The notes below the pieces were generated by a model, which was not told where the DNA came from, ran no database searches, and saw only the letters and a program-made list of their open reading frames with translations. A DNA stretch of 64,000 nucleotides, taken from assembly GCF_013373865.1 (NCBI RefSeq), contig NC_050469.1, forward strand, positions 12,930,740 through 12,994,739. Direction: 5' to 3'. Source of the stretch: Monomorium pharaonis. Taxonomy: Eukaryota; Arthropoda; Insecta; Hymenoptera; Formicidae. Position numbers and translations under genes: made by a program. How positions within the stretch are numbered: the stretch's first letter is position 1; the number at the start of each line of letters is the position of its first letter. Positions 58,008 through 64,000 of the stretch are shown in pieces.

Positions 58008-58248
58008 TATACACCAGGTGTTCCAGAACTACTGCGCAGCACTTTAGCGGAGCACGATTTGTTCCATAAACGTCGGACCGTAAACACGTGCTTTGATCTC
58101 GTGTGCTTTAAAAATTAACGGGCTTCGTAAGCGGGAATTAGGGTCAACTTTTCCACGAGGAGTCTACCGCGGTCCGCCATGGAATCTAGAATTCAAAAAA
58201 TGTGCAGCACTTCCTCTCTACGATCTTCTTTAGGAGACACTCTGTATG
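58008..58248. mobile_element. Possible MITE with ACAGAGTGT/CAGGTGTTCC-type ends
   Basis: TATACACCAGGTGTTCC at the left and GGAGACACTCTGTATGTG at the right are imperfect inverted repeats resembling the ends at 54,758-54,944. About 240 bp, no coding capacity. Arm identity is modest. Confidence 0.45.
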
Positions 58249-61200
58249 TGTATCTCCTTTTTCTCGTCGGCGTCGCTTTCTCATGCACATCGATTTAATT
58301 ACCGCGTGAGGCTTAAGGAACCAAGAGAAAGGGAGCACACCGTCCAATTGTATACAAAATGTTACACCAAAGTTCAATGTATGACGAGACAAATCAGATC
58401 AGAAGATATCACTTATCGATTATTGCCTGTTGATAATGGCACTTGTTGACCATTTTTTTTTAAATCTGCAAGAAAACATTTTATTTCTTGAGAGAATTTT
58501 TATATTCACGAGTAAACTGTCATTTACATACAGACTTGATAAGATCGTCTGTTGAAGTAATCGATTCAGAGAAGACATTCCGCTATCTTGCCATCTACGC
58601 GACGCCATAAGAGACGCGAGTGATAAAAGAAGCGTGAAACTCGCGGTTTCTGCGAAACTCCGCCGTGCCGCTTTTTAAGCTTCCTTTTAATTTCAACGAT
58701 TACGTGACGCATAAAAGAAATATCTACGTGCCGCCGGTCGAATTGCGGCGAGCGCGGCAGCGCCCGGACCTCGGTGTCTTATGCTGCAGCAACAAAGGCG
58801 CAGACAGAGGCGCAGGCAGAGGTAAGAAGAGATATATAGGTATACTGGTACGTGCATTCACAATGCGCTCTCGGCTCTCGGGTCGGCGCGCGAGCGGAGA
58901 GCGCTCGGCAACCTTGAGGAAGCGAGTAATATTCCGCGGCTCTCCTCGGCCTGCGCATTTGCGCAGCAGAGGAGCACAGGCGGACTTTCGTCAATGTGTT
59001 TCCCCATCGGGGTTTTGCAGACGCGAGGCGGAAAAGTGGCGTTCCGCACCGACGCGTTTCGCGCTTTTAGCTCTCATTTCGCGACCGGTGAAAGGACACG
59101 CCGGCCGCGCCACGCAAAGCTCCTCCTTCACTTACCTAATCCGCGTTATTTCATTTCCGCGATGGACCGTGCCCTCGGAGGACAAAAGGACGAGAAGGGC
59201 GAGGCAAGCAGAGGGGGCAGCACAATGTTTGCTGTGCTCTGCAATGTTTTGCGATAACAAATATCATTGTTTCTGTCTCTCTGCGCTTTCTTTGTCTTTC
59301 GAGTTAATCTTTTTTTTTTTTGGTAATACGAGTGTCCCGCAAAGTCTCCAAAGAATATTTAAATTTCATTCAAATTTTATTATTCTCTTCATATGTGTAG
59401 ATTGTAATATTTCTAGCCGTCACAATTATTAAATTATTAAATCTCTGTTTGAACACGTAGATCTACGGCGTCCAATGCGAAATAATAAATGCTTAAATAA
59501 AAGGATTTTATTCTGTACAGAAAAAAAGTTCTAAACATTTTTAAAAACTCTGTTTGATAAACAATGTTTATTAAAATAACTATGAAGTCAATTATAACAT
59601 CAATTATATGTTCCGTGAATTTTTTCTGATTTAAAAAAAATATTTTAAAGTAGAGGAAATAACGAAATTCACTCTTCTTAAAAATTCCCATCACTCTTAA
59701 TTAAGAAAGACAAAATGGGCAAATACTTTTGAACGGTAGTGTACATGTGTTCACCGTGCCCGCTACATTCAGCCTCAGTTCCGTTTTTAGATTTTGAAGG
59801 TTTAGCGCGTCATCAATTGCGCACTTGAATTTACCGCGCTTTCACGCGGACCCTGAGAACTCCAAAGTGTGAAAAAGAGGTCGGAAGATAAATCAAGCTT
59901 AAACGTCCCATGCCAGACGGCTTGACAATTTGCCTGCGCTTCGGACCGATTAATTCATTCAGCAATATTATGTAAGAGAGTGACTCGACAACGAACTTTT
60001 AGGACTCGTTTTAACTGGGTCTTGTCCGAAGCTTATCAGCTCTTATTCCGCTTATCTCTCTCGAGGTTTACGAGGAATATCGCGGGGAAGGTCAGCCGCG
60101 TCTTTTCCGGCGCTCACGCACCGTGCAAACGCAACCCGACTGACCCACTGCGCCGACGATTCTCGCTGACATTTCGTAACCGTCACCACTGCTCGTATAT
60201 TTAGCGTTACGTTACGCGTGGCCACGACGCACGGGAGAGAACGGGACAGCTGTAGGTTCACTTGATACCGTTCAAGCCTCGCGACTCAGCTGATTGCCAG
60301 CCAGCCGCTCGCAAACTGCACGCACTATAACTACAACTGTCTATCAACGTCTTGTTCGCCTGTTTTCTACGTACAATTCTCATTACGGCTGACCCGTAAA
60401 ACTTTTTTTTTATATTAAGAATAAGCTAAAAAAACATCTAGACGTCGAAACACATTATGTCCGAAGTCTCTGTGCGTTCAATCTCTTCCGTACTTTAATT
60501 TTAAAAGTAATTTACAATATTCCTATTTTCTACGAAGTACGGATCTTTTGATGTATAAGATGAATTATCACATTGTGCCACGTCGCATTAATCTCTACTT
60601 CTACGTACTTCTATTGCCGCAACAGTCAGTACTCATATTCAATTATTTATTAATATTCTGTACACATTAAATCGTGACATTTCTAAATTATATAATTTTC
60701 ATAACTTTTATAAGAATTAAAAATTTCTTTAATGGCTCTTACATGCATAGACTTCGACATCTCTAGAAAGTATTTGCACGGTTGTTTATTAAAAAAATTG
60801 TGTATAAATGTCACAACTAATTATAGAGCTCTAATTTTTCAAAGAGCAATTCGCAGGACAAAATTGTTGAAACGCGTGTACGGAGTGTTAATGCCTGACG
60901 AGTCACTTACATTTAAAGTTTCTTTATTTTAATATTTTTACACTGTCCGTGCGACAAAATTGAATGATACAATAACGTTTATTTTTTTTTATTAACGTTT
61001 TGATGTACGTCTATATTAAAAAAAAGAAAGATTTTATATCTATAATTTGCAAATCTTTATCCCAAATAGAGATTCTGCTCTAGATCGCTCGGGACCTCGC
61101 TTTCGGCGGTCAAAACAAAGTGTCCTTATCTTATGAATCGAAACACATTTGCAAGCAGCGTGAAATTACACAAAGGTAGAGAGTGAATCTTGAACTCCGC

Positions 61201-61500
61201 GCAATCGTGTATTCCGCTCCTGCGGCTTCCGCGTAAAATCGTAAAAAGGCTGCGTTTAGATCCACGCATGCGGCGTTTCACTCTTGCTTTTCCATTTTAT
61301 TGCCGCGGTATATCGCGCATGTATTTGCCCGCCTTGTAAGTAAGCGTGATTTCACGGGCAAATCTAAAGAGCGCCGCGTTAAGCAACCATGCTCAGAAAA
61401 TGCGCAATCGTTATCACGCATAAATTATATTCTCGCACGTGGAAATTACGTTACAAAAAAAAAGAAAAAAAAAGAAAAGAAGCACGGACTCTATACCCCC
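58249..61500. other. Noncoding stretch with a GC-rich island
   Basis: A CpG-rich patch at about 58,730-59,260 includes a good donor (GCAGAG then gtaaga) at 58,821. The long + strand frame across it matches nothing I recognise. A Tc1-like terminal fragment is at 59,706-59,742. The rest is AT-rich. Confidence 0.45.
59706..59742. mobile_element. Tc1-like terminal fragment (solo end)
   Basis: The reverse complement reads TACACTACCGTTCAAAAGTA followed by TTTGCCCATTTTGTC. This is the familiar outer end of Tc1-type elements (CTACCGTTCAAAAGT). The matching left end was not found nearby, so only a remnant is called. Confidence 0.4.
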
Positions 61501-61802
61501 GGTTTTGCGCAAAGCTTCGTCGAAACCTGTTCGTCGATAATGTGATGTGTCATTGGCTGCGTATACAATTTTTTTTCGCGTCGCGCGCGCGCGCGTCAAG
61601 ACCGCTCGAAGACGAGCAGCGCGCGTCAGTGTTTCTCGTGGCGGGTTCGCCTTACGACAGAACAGAAGGCAAAATCCTCAGAGAGACGTGTCCACCGACC
61701 GTTGCGGACTTTCGCGACTTTTGGTATCCCGTTGATAGAGCAACGCGCCTCCGTCACGACTCCCGTGTGCCCGTAACGCGGTGCAATGCACCAGGGTCTT
61801 GC

Positions 61803-61838
<36 letters not shown>

Positions 61839-62200
61839 CTTTCTCTATCTCTCTTTCTCTCGCGCGTTTGCGCGCGCGCGCGAAGCCGCGAAGCGGAGAA
61901 AGTTAATTTCGCATGGCCGTTGAACCGATATCGCCGCTATTACGCTTAGGGGAAACGGAGAAGAACCGCGGTTAGACGCAGTTAGACCAATTTGCCGCTT
62001 CTAGGCCAGTCACGTCTTATTCGATTCGAGCCGGCCGCTCCACTCGACGTCGATCAACGCGGACGCCGCGCCGCGCCGTTTGCGCGCATTTCAGGATCGC
62101 CCGCCGATCGAAACTAGCGCATCCCGAATTAACTCCGGCGCGCGATCGCTGATGGTTTTGTGTAACCGTATGAGCTCCAGCGTTGGGCCGCGCGTGTAAA
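61501..62200. promoter_or_regulatory. CpG-rich island with GA/CT and CG runs
   Basis: Dense CpG with CGCGCGCG runs at about 61,582-61,595 and 61,869-61,882, and a GA run at 61,804-61,831 followed by a CT-rich run to 61,862. It looks like promoter or enhancer DNA. No exon recognised. Confidence 0.3.
61804..61882. repeat. GA run, CT run and CG run in series
   Basis: About 14 GA units are followed by CT-rich sequence able to pair back on them, and then by alternating CG. The arrangement is prone to hairpin and Z-DNA formation. Confidence 0.75.
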
Positions 62201-64000
62201 GAAGCGTGTCCGAATTTCCGGCGGGAAAAATGGCGAACGGGGTACCAGCTTTCGCACGATGACGTTTCGTTCGTTGCGCTTTGTGTTTGTTAGAAAAAAA
62301 AAAAAATATATATATATGTTACGTTTCTCCTCTCTTTTCTTCTCGTTAAACATATTGTACGATTTTTATCTCGTGCAAATGCTTTCTTTTCCTCCGGGTA
62401 GCGATTAAGTTGCCGCGAGCTGAATAAAATCTTTCAGAACAGTTAGAAATATCCGTGGAGCAACTTGTTCACATTACGTCGCCTATTTGCGATGATAAAT
62501 ATTTATGTAGGTCGCGAGAATTTACATTAATTATATGCGAAAACTGCTTTCCACCGCGGCGCGCTTGCGTATATTATATGAAAGAACGTAAATTAGTAGG
62601 ACGCTTGGAAATGCGCGATGTATCGTAATCTCTTTCTTATGTAAACGCAATCGCAATTTGGCGTACGTCCAGCAAAGAAAGAAAAAAACGAAAATGGCTC
62701 CTTACGTGTTACACTACTCTCGCCGGACTAACGTAACAGTCTTCCGTTTTGCGAACGTGGCTCATAATCTTACGAGTCGTTGATCTATTACGCGGTCACA
62801 ATTGTGTATTTTATCAAGTCTTAAAGTTTTATAACAGATACACCGCAATGTCAAATTCTACTCAATTTGAATTTCACTCATGTCGCTACTGCTTTTACTC
62901 AATAAATTGTTAATTTAACTAAAACATTTTTTTTTTTTTTTTTTTTAGTATTTTTGCCTCAAGTTAGTTGATTATTAGATACATAAATTTAATGTGTTGC
63001 ATTTAATAAAGAATAATTAAATTTATTAACTTAAGTTAAATTAATAACATTGCTCACTTTGAAACTAAACAATTCAATTGAATAGGTGAATTAATTAGCA
63101 GTTAAGAAATTAAAATCAAAACAAAATGTTTAACTAAAGAAATCGGCTTTAACTTAATCCTTTATTTAACAAGGAGATCTTTTTTATTTCTTGTTCCAGG
63201 TTTAGATATATCCCCGAATCGTGTCGGACACTCGCTCATTATACTTTCGCAAGTAGAAATGCAAAAATCACTCTCCTCGATCCCCCGGATAATAACGGGA
63301 ATGTTTGCCTTTAATCGCGCACATTAGAATCGGCGCATGCACGACGTTGCGACACGTGGAAGATGGTTGCACGGCGATCGTCAGTGAGGACGCATCGAGT
63401 GACCGAGTCTGCCGTATATAGCGCGCGTAGAGAGACGTTTATCGTCGATTGCGAAGACGCGGCAATCCGACTACGCATTAATAACTGTAATAGATCGGAA
63501 AGACCATCCGAATTACGACCGTCGTAATTGTCGCACGGATATATTCATCGCTCGAGAAATCGAGCGTGCCCGATACGTGGAAAGTCGTTGAAAACAACTT
63601 TTCTATATGACGCGATAATAATTAAACGCCCTAGATGGAACCGCAAGACTTCGAGTGACACTAAAGAAAGCTCTATTCACGGAGGACGAGCATTTAAAGG
63701 CGATGACATGGAATTTAATTTCAGAATTGTTATATGCTGGAGTGCTGCTCTACGAAAAGAAATTTCTCTAGTTCACTCGTTCCTTTACGTCTTGATTTCT
63801 ATTATAAAAAAGGGCTCCTAGTGCAGATCTAGAATTCTGAGAAGATTCTAACTTGTTTGCTCGGTGAAATTATTTGATCCAAGTTAAGCATAAATTCAAG
63901 AATATCGAAATATATATCTTTATCCTTGTATGCGTTCTCGCGCAATGATCGTTAACTTTTCAACGATGGTGATTTTTCTCATTCAACATGAGTCCTGTCG
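62201..64000. other. Noncoding right edge
   Basis: No recognised exon. Poly-A at 62,294-62,306 next to an (AT) run; poly-T at about 62,928-62,946; AT-rich to 63.2 kb, then CpG-richer. A TATATA at about 63,415 in a CpG-rich setting was noted but is not enough for a promoter call. Confidence 0.5.

Noticed and set aside
58665..59432. A 255-codon + strand frame in the 58.7-59.3 kb island
   Set aside because: Basic, composition-biased, and ends in AT-rich sequence with no recognised family. A donor at 58821 would break it.
63405..63480. TATATA in a CpG-rich setting near 63,415 as a promoter
   Set aside because: A single motif without a supported exon or initiator; too little evidence.
1..64000. 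tRNA, rRNA and CRISPR arrays
   Set aside because: No GGTTCGAxxCC T-arm with a matching acceptor stem was seen, no rRNA core sequence, and no regularly spaced direct repeats. This is eukaryotic DNA.

Overview
This is eukaryotic, almost certainly insect, genomic DNA, and most likely from a hymenopteran such as an ant. Both recognisable genes are insect orthologs. They have small GT-AG introns inside the conserved domains and very long AT-rich introns at the 5' end. CpG-rich promoter-like islands, dinucleotide microsatellites and small DNA-transposon derivatives (mariner, hAT-like, several MITE types) lie between them. The species call is an inference from style; the two gene identities rest on domain sequence.

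Region 1 (about 1-28,900) holds stardust (sdt, the PALS1/MPP5 MAGUK scaffold) on the + strand. An 800-base purine-rich tract and a CpG-rich block (about 2.1-4.1 kb) look like its promoter and first noncoding exon. A small exon at 7145-7213 supplies a phase-compatible start codon. A very large exon at 13355-16154 has an internal phase-0 donor at 13577/13578. Nine further exons then encode a SLRGSKKLQALE block, the L27 pair, PDZ, SH3/HOOK and guanylate-kinase domains, ending at 25748. All exon phases close: the long form is 1675 residues and the form using the early donor is 816. A long 3' UTR probably follows.

Region 2 (about 29,300-49,300) holds the stoned locus on the same strand. A CpG-rich block at 29.3-30.1 kb is the likely promoter and first exon(s). 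A 3' splice site at 35817/35818 leads into stnA, a single-exon ORF of 905 residues with repeated DPFDT motifs. After a 372-base spacer comes stnB: 11 coding exons, 1198 residues, six NPF motifs and a stonin/mu homology domain. This is the dicistronic stoned arrangement known from Drosophila. StnA contains no methionine between residue 1 and residue 904, and the spacer has three tiny AUG ORFs plus a possible splice acceptor 22 bases before the stnB start. Together these raise a concrete question about how stnB is expressed.

Region 3 (about 49,300-64,000) has no recognisable coding exon. It contains MITEs, microsatellites and three GC-rich islands (53.1-54.3, 58.7-59.3 and 61.5-62.2 kb). The first has a good + strand splice donor at 53668 and may be the 5' end of a gene lying beyond the window.

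Functionally, Stardust organises the apical Crumbs/Patj/Lin-7 polarity complex, while StonedA and StonedB act together in synaptic-vesicle endocytosis. Nothing in the sequence shows that the two genes share a pathway. Their adjacency is a syntenic observation only.
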